50,380 bases of DNA, from NCBI RefSeq assembly GCF_014137865.1, contig NZ_JACGWU010000010.1, positions 1 to 50,380 on the forward strand, in the 5' to 3' direction. Under the pieces are notes generated by a model. It was given only the letters and a program-made list of their open reading frames with translations, ran no database searches and was not told the DNA's origin. The stretch comes from Alpinimonas psychrophila (lineage in GTDB: Bacteria; Actinomycetota; Actinomycetes; Actinomycetales; Microbacteriaceae). Positions within the stretch are counted from its first letter, which is position 1, and each line of letters opens with the position of its first letter. Positions 41,321-49,131 of this stretch are shown piece by piece. A program made the translations under genes and the position numbers.

Positions 41321-41710
41321 TTACAGCGAACCGATGCTCCCAAAGACCATGAGGGCTCCGATGGCCAGGGCAATTACTTGGGCTCCGACGGTGGCGATCG
41401 GCACCCAAAATGCGAGCTTTGCGCGCACGACAAGCACAATCGTGATGACGATGCCAATGATGGTCACGACACTGGGCGCGACCGATGCAAAGATAACCCC
41501 GCCGCTCAGGACATCCACGTTGCAGGAAGCATTACAGGAGTCCGACATCATGACCAGCATGAAGCCCGCGAAGGAAATCCCAAGGTTGGTGACGACGGCA
41601 ATGAGCACGAGCACGATAGAGGCAACGGTATCGCCTGTCGAACGGCTCGTTTTTGAACCGGGAGCCGGTACTAAAGGTTCCGCCATCGGGGGGTCTTCGT
41701 TGAGTGTCAT
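41321..41710 (-). CDS. Small membrane protein with C-x3-C motif, paralogue 1
   Basis: A 129-aa protein with a cytoplasmic-type N-terminus of about 27 residues and three to four hydrophobic segments. Between the first and second lies MSDSCNASCNVD, two cysteines in a DSC-x3-CN setting. It is clearly related to the protein at 44823-45182 (shared LVLIAV, DSCxxxCN, IFA, KLAFW). Each of the two flanks the ABC operon between them. Function unknown; I recognise no named family. TAGGTT ends 7 nt before ATG 41710 and there is no Shine-Dalgarno. Confidence 0.75.
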   Translation of the reverse strand: MTLNEDPPMAEPLVPAPGSKTSRSTGDTVASIVLVLIAVVTNLGISFAGFMLVMMSDSCNASCNVDVLSGGVIFASVAPSVVTIIGIVITIVLVVRAKLAFWVPIATVGAQVIALAIGALMVFGSIGSL

Positions 41711-41717
41711 GGAAGTG

Positions 41718-41723
41718 AACCTA
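41718..41723 (-). promoter_or_regulatory. -10 box TAGGTT for the small membrane protein gene (leaderless)
   Basis: On the minus strand TAGGTT ends 7 nt before ATG 41710, without a Shine-Dalgarno sequence. Confidence 0.4.
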
Positions 41724-41788
41724 TCGGTTCACGGGCTCGCGGCCGTGATTTTCACTCATATTGACCAGCTCAGGGGAATTGCCGCGAG

Positions 41789-42691
41789 TTAGGCCCAGCG
41801 ACGAACGGCCCACTTTTCGAAGAGGCTGAGGAGGGCATCCGTGGTCTTTCCAAAGATGGCTAAGAGGATGATCGCCAGAATGACGCGATCGGTGCGCCCG
41901 TTATTTTGGGAGTCCAGAAGCAAAAAGCCGAGTCCGGCAGAAGATGCGAGTAACTCGGCGGCCACGAGAAAGAGCCACGCTTGTGCGAGCGCGAGGCGAA
42001 GTCCGGAGATGACGGCGGGAAGCACAGCCGGGAGCTGAATCGTGCGAAAGAGGGCCACACCCGACAGGCCAAAAGCGCGACCCGCCTCGACGAGTTGGCG
42101 ATCCACGTGACGAAGGGCAGCGGCGACCGTCGTGTACACGGGGAAGAAAGCGCCGATAGCAATGAGCGTGAGCTTCGACTCCTCGCCGATTTTCAGCCAC
42201 AGCAGGAGAAGGGGAACCCAGGCCAGGGAGGGCACCGCGCGGATGGCTCCAAAGGTGGAGCCGAAGAATTGCTCCCACACTTTGGCGAGGCCGACGATCG
42301 CGCCAAAGACGAGGCCGAGGGCCGCGCCAATCGTGAAGCCAATCAGCACACGCTGCAGGGAGATCCCGATGAAGGGACCCAGCAGGCCGCGTTGGATGAG
42401 GTCGACACCGGCGAGGTAGACCATCTCGGGGGAGGGAAGTTGAGCGACCGAGACGAGCCCGGAGGTAGAGGCGATCTGCCACACCAACAGGATGGCCAGC
42501 GGCAGGATCGACGAGATCAGAAGGCGTCCCCCGCGGGTTCGGCTGATTCGCGTTCGCGACGAGCGAGGGTTGCGGGCGTTCCGGGTTTTGACGGCTGGAG
42601 CCGTGTTGCGAGCAGAACGAACTGATCCGGATGGGGCGCTACCGTTCGAGCGGGCAGGTGCCGCCAGAGCCGAGTCAGTCGTTGTGCTCAT
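41789..42691 (-). CDS. ssuC: ABC permease (SsuC type) of the sulfonate/nitrate/taurine family
   Basis: A 300-aa permease with about 55 residues of Ser/Arg-rich cytoplasmic leader, then six helices. FGAIRAVPSLAWVPLLLLWL and the coupling loop VEAGRAFGLSGVALFRTIQL followed by PAVLPAVISGLRLALAQAW match SsuC. The substrate is not certain; alkanesulfonates are the best guess from family resemblance. It is the last gene of the ssuB-ssuA-ssuC operon. Confidence 0.88.
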   Translation of the reverse strand: MSTTTDSALAAPARSNGSAPSGSVRSARNTAPAVKTRNARNPRSSRTRISRTRGGRLLISSILPLAILLVWQIASTSGLVSVAQLPSPEMVYLAGVDLIQRGLLGPFIGISLQRVLIGFTIGAALGLVFGAIVGLAKVWEQFFGSTFGAIRAVPSLAWVPLLLLWLKIGEESKLTLIAIGAFFPVYTTVAAALRHVDRQLVEAGRAFGLSGVALFRTIQLPAVLPAVISGLRLALAQAWLFLVAAELLASSAGLGFLLLDSQNNGRTDRVILAIILLAIFGKTTDALLSLFEKWAVRRWA

Positions 42692-42755
42692 GATGTTTTC
42701 TACTTTCGAAGAGTGTCGTGATGCTGCGCGCTCATGGTTTGGGCACGAAGCAGTG

Positions 42756-43802
42756 CTACTTCGTGACGGGCGTGTAGGCCTTCGTGATAAACGTGGTGTC
42801 GTACAACGTTTTCAGCCCTGTATCGATCTGGGCCTGAGTGGCGACGTCACCGTTGGCAACGAATACCTTGCCAATTTTGGCGAGCAGCGTGGTTTGCGTC
42901 GCCCCCGGAATGGGATTGATGTCGACAACGGTGCGCTCCGTGATGACGGTCTTTGCCACGGGAACACTGAGACCGGATGTCTGCGCCAACAACGCATAGG
43001 TCGCGTCGGGGTTGGCAATAGCGTAGGCACGGGCACGCTCGTAGACGTTCACAACGATTTGCGCAATGTCTGGCTTTTCTTTCAAAAAGGACTCGGTACC
43101 GTTCAAGAAGCCGTAGCTATTGAAGCCCACGTTGCGGTACAAAAGCGTTGCACCCTCTTGCTCGGCCCCGGCCATGATGGGGTCAAGGCCAGCCCACGCA
43201 TCAACGGAACCACCCAGGAGAGCGGTCTTGCCGTCGGCGTGAGCCAGGTTCTGCACGGTGACCGTTGTGGGGTCAACGCCAGCCTCCTCCAAAGCCTGCA
43301 GCAAGAAGAAGTAAGGGTCCGTGCCCTTCTTGGCGGCGACCTGCTTGCCGGCGAGGTCCTTGACGCTCGTAATCTTTGAACCAGGGGCAACCACGATCGC
43401 GGCCCACTCGGGCTGGTCAAAGATCTCAATTGTCTTGATCGCCGAGCCGTTGGAGCGGGCCAAAAGTGCGGCGGCCCCGGCAGTGGAACCCACGTCGATG
43501 GCACCGGCCAGAAGCTTCGAGTTCGCATCAGCGGAGCTCAGCGACTGAACCCAGTTGACCTTGATCCCGGATGCCGCGAGTTCTTCCTCGAGCCAACCGT
43601 AGTTCTTTATCAGCAGGCTGAGAGGGTTGTAGGTCGCGAAGTCGATGTTCAGTGTTTGGCCGGTGCGGTCGATAACGGCATCGGATGCCGCGGAAGCGCT
43701 CGACGCGGAGGTCGCGGTGGCGGGTGCCGAGCATCCGGTTAATGCCAAGGCGAGAGCAGCGACTCCGGCCGTTAAGGCAGTGGTCAGTTTGAGGTTACGC
43801 AT
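42756..43802 (-). CDS. ssuA: ABC substrate-binding lipoprotein (SsuA type)
   Basis: A 348-aa lipoprotein with signal peptide ending ALALTGCSAP (lipobox TGC). The mature part is SsuA-like: NIDFATYNPLSLLIKNYGWL, GAIDVGSTAGAAALLARSNG, DLAGKQVAAKKGTDPYFFL and VDAWAGLDPIMA. It is only distantly related to the two binding proteins of the aromatic island. It lies between the ATPase and permease genes of the operon. Confidence 0.88.
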   Translation of the reverse strand: MRNLKLTTALTAGVAALALALTGCSAPATATSASSASAASDAVIDRTGQTLNIDFATYNPLSLLIKNYGWLEEELAASGIKVNWVQSLSSADANSKLLAGAIDVGSTAGAAALLARSNGSAIKTIEIFDQPEWAAIVVAPGSKITSVKDLAGKQVAAKKGTDPYFFLLQALEEAGVDPTTVTVQNLAHADGKTALLGGSVDAWAGLDPIMAGAEQEGATLLYRNVGFNSYGFLNGTESFLKEKPDIAQIVVNVYERARAYAIANPDATYALLAQTSGLSVPVAKTVITERTVVDINPIPGATQTTLLAKIGKVFVANGDVATQAQIDTGLKTLYDTTFITKAYTPVTK

Positions 43803-43877
43803 TGTTATCTCTTTATCTTTATGAGTTGTATGGGGGTGAAATATAAGGAGGGAGGAGACCGCGAACGGGAGCCGGGT

Positions 43878-44711
43878 CTAGTGAACGTGGCGATCGATGC
43901 CGAGGCCCTCGAGAAGGTGCGCGCGAATTTCAGCCAGCTCAGCGTTCCCTCGGTCTCGAGGGCGATTACCGGGAACCGTGACGAGTTCTGTGATCGTGGA
44001 GCCTGGCTGGCCGGGCATTCGTCCCAGCAAAACTACGCGGTCGGCGAGTTGAAGGGCTTCGTCCACGTCGTGCGTAACGAGCAGAATGGTGGTCGGGGCG
44101 GCCGCGTGAATCTCCAACAGCAGATCCTGCATTTTGATGCGGGTGAGCGCGTCGAGAGCACCGAAGGGTTCATCGAGAAGGAGTACCCCAGGGTTTCGGG
44201 CCAGTGCCCTGGCGAGGGATGCCCGCTGGGCCATGCCGCCCGAGACTTCACGGGGGCGGAGGTGCGCGGAGGCGCTGAGGCCAACCAAGGCGAGAAGTTC
44301 GGCGACGCGCTGCGCGCCGGCAACCTTGTCGAATCCGCGGGGCAATCCGAGAGCGACGTTCTTCTCCATCGTGCGCCACGGCAGTAAACGAGGTTCCTGG
44401 AAGGCGAACGCACACCGAGCGTCAATGCCAAATACCGGGGTTCCATCAATACTGACGTCTCCTACGTAACCCGTGTCGAGCCCGGCCGCGATCCGCAGGA
44501 GGGTGGATTTACCGCATCCGCTGGTACCCAAAATGGCGACGAGTTCACCGGGAGCCACCGTGATAGTGATGTCGCTGAGCACCTCGCGCGGTTCCGCGTT
44601 GGCTGCGTTGCCGAGGGCGGTATTTGCCGCGCGAGAGGTGCGTGAGTTGCGGGGGACCGCAAACGTGCGCCCCACACCCTCAAACTGCACCTCAAACGCC
44701 GTGTTCTTCAT
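43878..44711 (-). CDS. ssuB: ABC ATPase (SsuB type)
   Basis: A 277-aa ATPase: Walker A GTSGCGKST, Q-loop FAFQEPRLLPWRT, signature VSGGMAQRASLARAL, Walker B VLLLDEPFGALDAL and switch LLVTHDVDEA. The FQEPRLLPW motif is typical of SsuB/TauB. The frame is open to a GTG at 44762. ATG 44711 starts where family members start and has TAACGT 8 nt upstream. An insertion of about 30 residues (SRTSRAANTALGNAANAEPR) sits between the first strands. Confidence 0.9.
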   Translation of the reverse strand: MKNTAFEVQFEGVGRTFAVPRNSRTSRAANTALGNAANAEPREVLSDITITVAPGELVAILGTSGCGKSTLLRIAAGLDTGYVGDVSIDGTPVFGIDARCAFAFQEPRLLPWRTMEKNVALGLPRGFDKVAGAQRVAELLALVGLSASAHLRPREVSGGMAQRASLARALARNPGVLLLDEPFGALDALTRIKMQDLLLEIHAAAPTTILLVTHDVDEALQLADRVVLLGRMPGQPGSTITELVTVPGNRPRDRGNAELAEIRAHLLEGLGIDRHVH

Positions 44712-44822
44712 AGAAACAGACGTTACCGATGCAGAACATCCTGCGTCGAAGTCAAAAGTCACGTGCCGTAACGCGGTGACACATTGCGTAACACGAGCCC
44801 GCCGCCATCCCGATGGGCATAG

Positions 44823-45182
44823 CTAGAAGAGTTTGGCCCCCGGAATGCCGAGAATCATGACGGCTGTGCCGAGAACGAGCGCGATCGTTGCGGCGGCCAT
44901 CGTTGCCAGCGGCATCCAGAACGCGAGCTTGCGCTGGGCGACCCGCAGAATGGTGATGAAGATACCGACCAGTGTCAGGATGCTCGGCACCGCCAACGCG
45001 AAGATGAACCCGCTTTGGATCACCGTGTAGTTGCAGGTCACGTCGCAAGAATCGGTGAGGAGCACGAGGGGCACTGCGGTGGCGGTCACGATCACGTTGG
45101 CGATAACGGCGATCAATACCAGCGCGATGGCGGCAATCATGTCGCCGCGGCGAACGGGGAGTTTTTCCAACGCTCTAACCAA
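44823..45182 (-). CDS. Small membrane protein with C-x3-C motif, paralogue 2
   Basis: A 119-aa protein, paralogue of the one at 41321-41710. It has three to four hydrophobic segments and LTDSCDVTCNYT between the first two. The start is uncertain: a TTG at 45182, a TTG at 45170, or an ATG at 45140. Alignment with the paralogue (shared GD then LVLIAV) extends upstream of 45140, so a TTG is favoured. It overlaps the end of xthA by 8 bp. Confidence 0.72.
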   Translation of the reverse strand: MVRALEKLPVRRGDMIAAIALVLIAVIANVIVTATAVPLVLLTDSCDVTCNYTVIQSGFIFALAVPSILTLVGIFITILRVAQRKLAFWMPLATMAAATIALVLGTAVMILGIPGAKLF

Positions 45183-46020
45183 AAATCATGGGGCGGTCGT
45201 ACTCATCGCCGAATTCGGAGTCAACGGCCAGGTCAACGACGACGGGAACGTGATCGCTTGGCCCATCGCCCTTGCGTTCGTCGCGATCGATGCGTGCGCC
45301 CTCCACGAGCGAAGCAAACGCGGGGGAGCCCATAATGAAGTCGATGCGCATGCCCTCGTTGCGCGGAAAGCGCAGCTGCTTGTAGTCCCAATACGTATAG
45401 CCCTCCGGAACCAGCGGCCGCACAACGTCACGCAACCCCAGTGCCTCGAACGCGAAGAAGGCCTCGCGCTCGAGAGGGGAGATATGAGTGCTGCCGGCGA
45501 ACTCAGCGACATCCCACACGTCGCGGTCGAAGGGAGCTACGTTCCAGTCGCCCGTGAGGGCTAGGGGCAGTTCGGGGCTGCCGGCCAGCCAGCCGGCGGT
45601 ATCGCGGGCCAGGCCGCGCAGCCATTCCAACTTGTACGTATAGTGCGGGTGATCGAGCTCGCGACCGTTGGGAATGTAGAGAGAGTAGAAACGCACCCCG
45701 TCGACGGTTGCCCCAATCGCGCGGGCTTCGAGCGGGGATACCCCGTCGGCATCCGGTTCGCCAAAGCCGGGCATGGAGGGGAAGTCGCGCTCAACATCCG
45801 TCATGGGAAGCCGGGACGCAATAGCCACACCGTTCCACTGGTTCAGGCCGTGCATGACGACCTCATAGCCGACAGCGGTGAACGCATCGAAGGGAAACTG
45901 GTGCTCGCGGCACTTGATCTCCTGCATGCAGAGCACGTCGATATCTTCCCGAATCAGGTAGTCGGTGACGCGGTCAACCCGGGCACGAATCGAGTTGACG
46001 TTCCAGGTGGCCATGCGCAT
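45175..46020 (-). CDS. xthA: Exodeoxyribonuclease III
   Basis: A 281-aa AP endonuclease/3'-exonuclease of the ExoIII family. The N-terminal MRMATWNVNSIRARVDRV has the metal-binding Asn, CMQEIKC the catalytic Glu, LTGDWNVAP the Asp/Asn pair, and MRIDFIMGSP and GPSDHVPVVVDL the C-terminal Asp-His. All catalytic positions are present, and length is normal. It follows panE by 4 bp with no Shine-Dalgarno; TAAATT ends 6 nt before the ATG. Confidence 0.95.
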   Translation of the reverse strand: MRMATWNVNSIRARVDRVTDYLIREDIDVLCMQEIKCREHQFPFDAFTAVGYEVVMHGLNQWNGVAIASRLPMTDVERDFPSMPGFGEPDADGVSPLEARAIGATVDGVRFYSLYIPNGRELDHPHYTYKLEWLRGLARDTAGWLAGSPELPLALTGDWNVAPFDRDVWDVAEFAGSTHISPLEREAFFAFEALGLRDVVRPLVPEGYTYWDYKQLRFPRNEGMRIDFIMGSPAFASLVEGARIDRDERKGDGPSDHVPVVVDLAVDSEFGDEYDRPMIFG

Positions 46021-46024
46021 GAGA

Positions 46025-46999
46025 CTAATTTACCGTGCCTGCCCCAGCACCAAACCGTGGCGAGCGCAGCCCCTGGGCTACTTCCCATTGGATGACTTGG
46101 GTGTAGAGGGCGCGGTTCAGTGGCACGTCAATGTCCAGGCGTTCGGCAGCCTCGATAACGGCCCCGTTGAGCACGTCAATCTCGGTGCGGCGCCCGGCGT
46201 CAATATCTTGCAGCATGGATGTTCGCCCGTCTGGCGTCTCCGCCAACACCCGAAGAATGTCGGCGACGGCCTGCCGCTCATCGAGCTGGGTGTACCCCAA
46301 CGCATGAGCCACTGCCATCCCCTCAAGCACAATGTCTTCGACGAGTTGGCGCACCGCGGGGGACTCGGTCATCGCGCGCGATGGCAACCCAGTGGTCGCA
46401 GCAATCGCATTGACCCCGTTGACGACGACCTTCTTCCAGACCTCGGCGTCGATGTCGTCAGTAATGGATGCCGCCCAACCAGCCTCTGTCCACAGTGCGG
46501 CGACTTTTTTCGCGCCGGCAGTATCCGCGCCGAGAAATGGCCCAAAAAGTGTCGCCGCGGTCGAGTGGTGATAGACGTGACCCGGGGCAAGAACCGTGCC
46601 GCCTTGGTACGTGACACCCTTCACGATTTTGCCCGATTCTAGGTTTTCAGGAAAAGCCGCGGCGATGATCTCGCCCGCGCCAACCCCGTTTTGCAGAGTG
46701 ACAATACTAGTTTCAGGCGCAATCAAAGGTACGAGAGCGCTGACGGCCGCGGGCGTGTCGTAGGCCTTCACGAGCACCAGCACGATGTCGCAGATTCCAA
46801 CGGATGCCGCATCTATCGTCGCGCTCGCCGCATAGTTTGAGGAGGGGGAACCGTCGCGATCCACCGTGAGACCGTGCTCGTTCAGCGCCGCAATGGTCGC
46901 GGCATTCTTGCCAATAAAGACAACCTCGTGCCCGGCGCCAATGAGACCGCCGCCGAAGATACTGGCCATCGCGCCCGTGCCGATGATACCAATGCGCAT
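46025..46999 (-). CDS. panE: 2-dehydropantoate 2-reductase
   Basis: A 324-aa ketopantoate reductase of the pantothenate pathway. The Rossmann motif MRIGIIGTGAMASIFGGGL starts the protein. LVKAYDTPAAV, TLQNGVGAGEII and WKKVVVNGVNAIAATTG carry the conserved catalytic Lys and Asn region. The frame opens at 47083, but ATG 46999 has GAGGGG before it and begins at the Rossmann strand. Several PanE-like reductases act on other 2-keto acids, so the substrate is likely but not certain. Confidence 0.88.
   Translation of the reverse strand: MRIGIIGTGAMASIFGGGLIGAGHEVVFIGKNAATIAALNEHGLTVDRDGSPSSNYAASATIDAASVGICDIVLVLVKAYDTPAAVSALVPLIAPETSIVTLQNGVGAGEIIAAAFPENLESGKIVKGVTYQGGTVLAPGHVYHHSTAATLFGPFLGADTAGAKKVAALWTEAGWAASITDDIDAEVWKKVVVNGVNAIAATTGLPSRAMTESPAVRQLVEDIVLEGMAVAHALGYTQLDERQAVADILRVLAETPDGRTSMLQDIDAGRRTEIDVLNGAVIEAAERLDIDVPLNRALYTQVIQWEVAQGLRSPRFGAGAGTVN
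46027..46032 (-). promoter_or_regulatory. -10 box TAAATT for xthA (leaderless)
   Basis: On the minus strand TAAATT ends 6 nt before ATG 46020 and overlaps the panE stop region. Confidence 0.4.
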
Positions 47000-47039
47000 G
47001 GAGCCCCTCAGAGTGTTTCCCCCATTCTCTCTCATCGAA

Positions 47040-47405
47040 CTACTGGGGCGAACTTGTATCCTGCCGCCGCTGTAAAAGACCAAAGAGGTTGCCGCTAATG
47101 TCCTTCATAGTGACCACGAGAACCCCATCTCCCACGGATGTGATGTCTCTATGGGCAATGGCGCCAGCGGCTAGAAGTGCGGCGTGCGAGGCATGAATGT
47201 CGGTTGTCGTCCAATATGTGACGGGATAGGGGAGTCCCTCGTCTGCCGCATTCGGGTCTAGCCCGAGCTCGCAGCCGTTAACGTTGAAACCGACATAGAA
47301 CGGCTCATCGAAATACGGAGCGACACCAAGCGTCGCCTGCCAAAATGTCTTGTCAACTTCGAGGTTACTGGTCGGAAATATGACAGATGCAATACCGTTG
47401 AACAT
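47040..47405 (-). CDS. VOC/glyoxalase-fold protein
   Basis: A 121-aa single-module vicinal oxygen chelate protein: IASVIFPTSNLEVDKTFWQA, FYVGFNVNGCELGLDPNA, YWTTTDIHASHAALLAAGA and MKDISGNLFGLLQ. Enzymes and resistance proteins share this fold and no reaction can be assigned. AAGGA precedes ATG 47405, so the open 47432 start is rejected. It is divergent from pyrE and 40 bp upstream of panE. Confidence 0.87.
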   Translation of the reverse strand: MFNGIASVIFPTSNLEVDKTFWQATLGVAPYFDEPFYVGFNVNGCELGLDPNAADEGLPYPVTYWTTTDIHASHAALLAAGAIAHRDITSVGDGVLVVTMKDISGNLFGLLQRRQDTSSPQ

Positions 47406-47438
47406 AGGATTTCCTTCACATCGAGCGAGCACAAAGAC

Positions 47439-47488
47439 AGTCTTTCAGTAGGGGCTTTTGAAAGTCTAGGATGGCGTCGGAAAGCCCC
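47439..47488 (+). promoter_or_regulatory. Possible pseudoknot or nested operator upstream of pyrE
   Basis: Two crossing inverted repeats are present. AGTCTTTCA (47439-47447) pairs with TGAAAGTCT (47459-47467) at 8 of 9 positions. GGGGCTTT (47451-47458), in the loop of the first, pairs perfectly with AAAGCCCC (47481-47488). As RNA this gives an H-type pseudoknot with loops of 3, 0 and 13 nt, 35 nt before the pyrE ATG. A -10 box close to the ATG argues the region may be DNA operator instead. Confidence 0.35.
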
Positions 47489-47511
47489 CAGTGATAAAAC
47501 CGGCACCCCAG

Positions 47512-47517
47512 TAAACT
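47512..47517 (+). promoter_or_regulatory. -10 box TAAACT for pyrE (leaderless)
   Basis: TAAACT ends 6 nt before ATG 47524, with no Shine-Dalgarno at a usable distance and no clear -35. Confidence 0.45.
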
Positions 47518-47523
47518 CAAGGC

Positions 47524-48078
47524 ATGACCGACGCACGCACCCAGCTCATCCGCTACATCACGTCTGACGCTGTTTTCCATGGCGACTTCACACTGACCAG
47601 CGGCAAGAAGGCTACCTATTACGTCGATCTGCGCAAGGTCAGCCTGGATCACCGGGTTGCTCCCCTGATTGGTCAGGTCATGCTCGATCTTCTCGCCCAG
47701 ATTCCCAATGTGGATGCCGTGGGAGGCCTCACCATGGGCGCTGACCCCATCGCTTCGGCGGTGCTTCATCAGGGCGCCGCGCGCGGCCTCAGCTACGACG
47801 CCTTTGTTGTGCGCAAGGAACCCAAAGATCACGGTCGCGGCCGCCAGGTCGAGGGCCCCGAGGTCAAGGGAAGGCGCGTTGTCGTGCTCGAAGACACGTC
47901 CACCACCGGCGGATCCCCGCTGGCCGCCATCGAAGCTCTCGAAAAGGCCGGCGCCGAAGTTGTCGGCGTCGCCGTTGTCGTCGACCGCGGTACCGACGCC
48001 AAGGCGCGCATTGAAGCCGCCGGTTACCCGTACTTCTCGGCCATTGGCCTCGAAGACCTGGGCCTCAACCCGCAATAA
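47524..48078 (+). CDS. pyrE: Orotate phosphoribosyltransferase
   Basis: A 184-aa enzyme converting orotate and PRPP to OMP in pyrimidine synthesis. FTLTSGKKATYYVDLRKV is the N-terminal substrate hood, VGGLTMGADPIASAVLH follows, and the PRPP-binding signature is VVVLEDTSTTGGSPLAAIEA. The KEPKDHGRGRQVEGP loop is the catalytic flexible loop. Length is normal. It stands alone here, divergent from the VOC gene and convergent with the quinone oxidoreductase gene. Confidence 0.95.
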   Translation: MTDARTQLIRYITSDAVFHGDFTLTSGKKATYYVDLRKVSLDHRVAPLIGQVMLDLLAQIPNVDAVGGLTMGADPIASAVLHQGAARGLSYDAFVVRKEPKDHGRGRQVEGPEVKGRRVVVLEDTSTTGGSPLAAIEALEKAGAEVVGVAVVVDRGTDAKARIEAAGYPYFSAIGLEDLGLNPQ

Positions 48079-48095
48079 CGTCCGTGGGTCAGCCG

Positions 48096-49085
48096 CTACG
48101 GAACCAGTAGCACTTTTCCGGTCGTTCGTCGGGCCGCTAAATCCTCGTGGGCTTTCGCGGCATCGGCCAACGGGTACGTCGCTCCAATACGCACCTTCAG
48201 TGTGCCCGCCACGATCGCGTCAAAGAGTTCGCCGGAGCGCCAGCGCCGTTCTTCGGCCGTCTGCAGGTAGTTGCCCATAGAGGGCCGGATGACCGACAGC
48301 GATCCCGCCGCCGCCAACCGGGAGAGATCAAAGGGGGGAACGGGCCCGGATGCCGCTCCGAACAACGCCAGCAAACCGCGTACCCGCAAGCACGCCAGTG
48401 ACTGATCGAAGGTGTCCCGTCCGACACCGTCGTAGACAACATCCACGCCGACGCCACCGGTGAGATCGCGCACGGTTTTATCGAATTCTTCGTAGTAGAT
48501 GACGTGGTCGCTGCCCGCCTGGCGCGAAAGTTCGGCCTTTTCGGGCGTAGACACCGTCGTAATTACGTGGGCACCGCGGGCCTTAGCGAGCTGCGTCAGC
48601 AGCAAACCAACACCGCCCGCTCCCGCGTGAATCAGCGCGGTGTGACCCTTGGCCAGCGGGAAAACCGAGGTGGCGAGGTAATGCGCGGTCATCCCCTGCA
48701 GCGGGATGGCGGCAGCCGTGGTGTCATCAACGCCATCCGGAACCGGGAGAAGATGTTCGACATCGACCACCACAAACTCGGCGTAAGTCTTGTACGTCTC
48801 GGCGAAGGCAACGCGATCACCCACGGCGACATCGCCAGAATTGCCTGAACCAACTCCTTCGCCCAGAGCCACGATCACGCCTGCGCCTTCACCGCCGGGA
48901 GTATGCGGAAGCGCCACCGGGTAGATACCTTGACGGCGGTAGATGTCGACGAAGTTCACGCCGATGGCAGAGAGCTTGACGAGCACCTGACCACGTCCGG
49001 TGACGGGAATGGCTGAATCCACGTACTTCAAGACTTCAGGCTCCCCGTACTCGGTCATCACGATCGACTTCGACTGCTCGTTCAC
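48096..49085 (-). CDS. Quinone oxidoreductase, zinc-independent MDR family
   Basis: A 329-aa medium-chain reductase: YVDSAIPVTGRGQVLVKLSA, NFVDIYRRQGIYPVALPHTP, GGEGAGVIVALGEG, and the NADPH motif HAGAGGVGLLLTQLAKARGA. Zinc-ligand residues of alcohol dehydrogenases are lacking, as in QOR/zeta-crystallin enzymes, which reduce quinones by one electron. GGAGG lies 7 nt before GTG 49085. It is divergent from the RNA methyltransferase gene. Confidence 0.92.
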   Translation of the reverse strand: MNEQSKSIVMTEYGEPEVLKYVDSAIPVTGRGQVLVKLSAIGVNFVDIYRRQGIYPVALPHTPGGEGAGVIVALGEGVGSGNSGDVAVGDRVAFAETYKTYAEFVVVDVEHLLPVPDGVDDTTAAAIPLQGMTAHYLATSVFPLAKGHTALIHAGAGGVGLLLTQLAKARGAHVITTVSTPEKAELSRQAGSDHVIYYEEFDKTVRDLTGGVGVDVVYDGVGRDTFDQSLACLRVRGLLALFGAASGPVPPFDLSRLAAAGSLSVIRPSMGNYLQTAEERRWRSGELFDAIVAGTLKVRIGATYPLADAAKAHEDLAARRTTGKVLLVP

Positions 49086-49119
49086 TCTGGTGCCTCCAAT
49101 TGTCGGTCCTTACAGTCTG

Positions 49120-49126
49120 TAACCTA
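49120..49126. promoter_or_regulatory. Overlapping divergent -10 boxes of qor and the SpoU gene
   Basis: TAACCTA reads TAACCT on the plus strand, 6 nt before GTG 49132 (leaderless), and TAGGTT on the minus strand toward the quinone oxidoreductase gene, giving that gene a short leader containing GGAGG. Confidence 0.45.
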
Positions 49127-49131
49127 ATCAA

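Noticed and set aside
43803-43877. A possible small gene or hairpin between ssuB and ssuA
   Set aside because: No conserved ORF or stable stem was visible; it is probably just a leader.
44726-44755. TTGACT as -35 of ssuB
   Set aside because: The only matching -10 (TAACGT) is 24 bp away, too far for a normal promoter.
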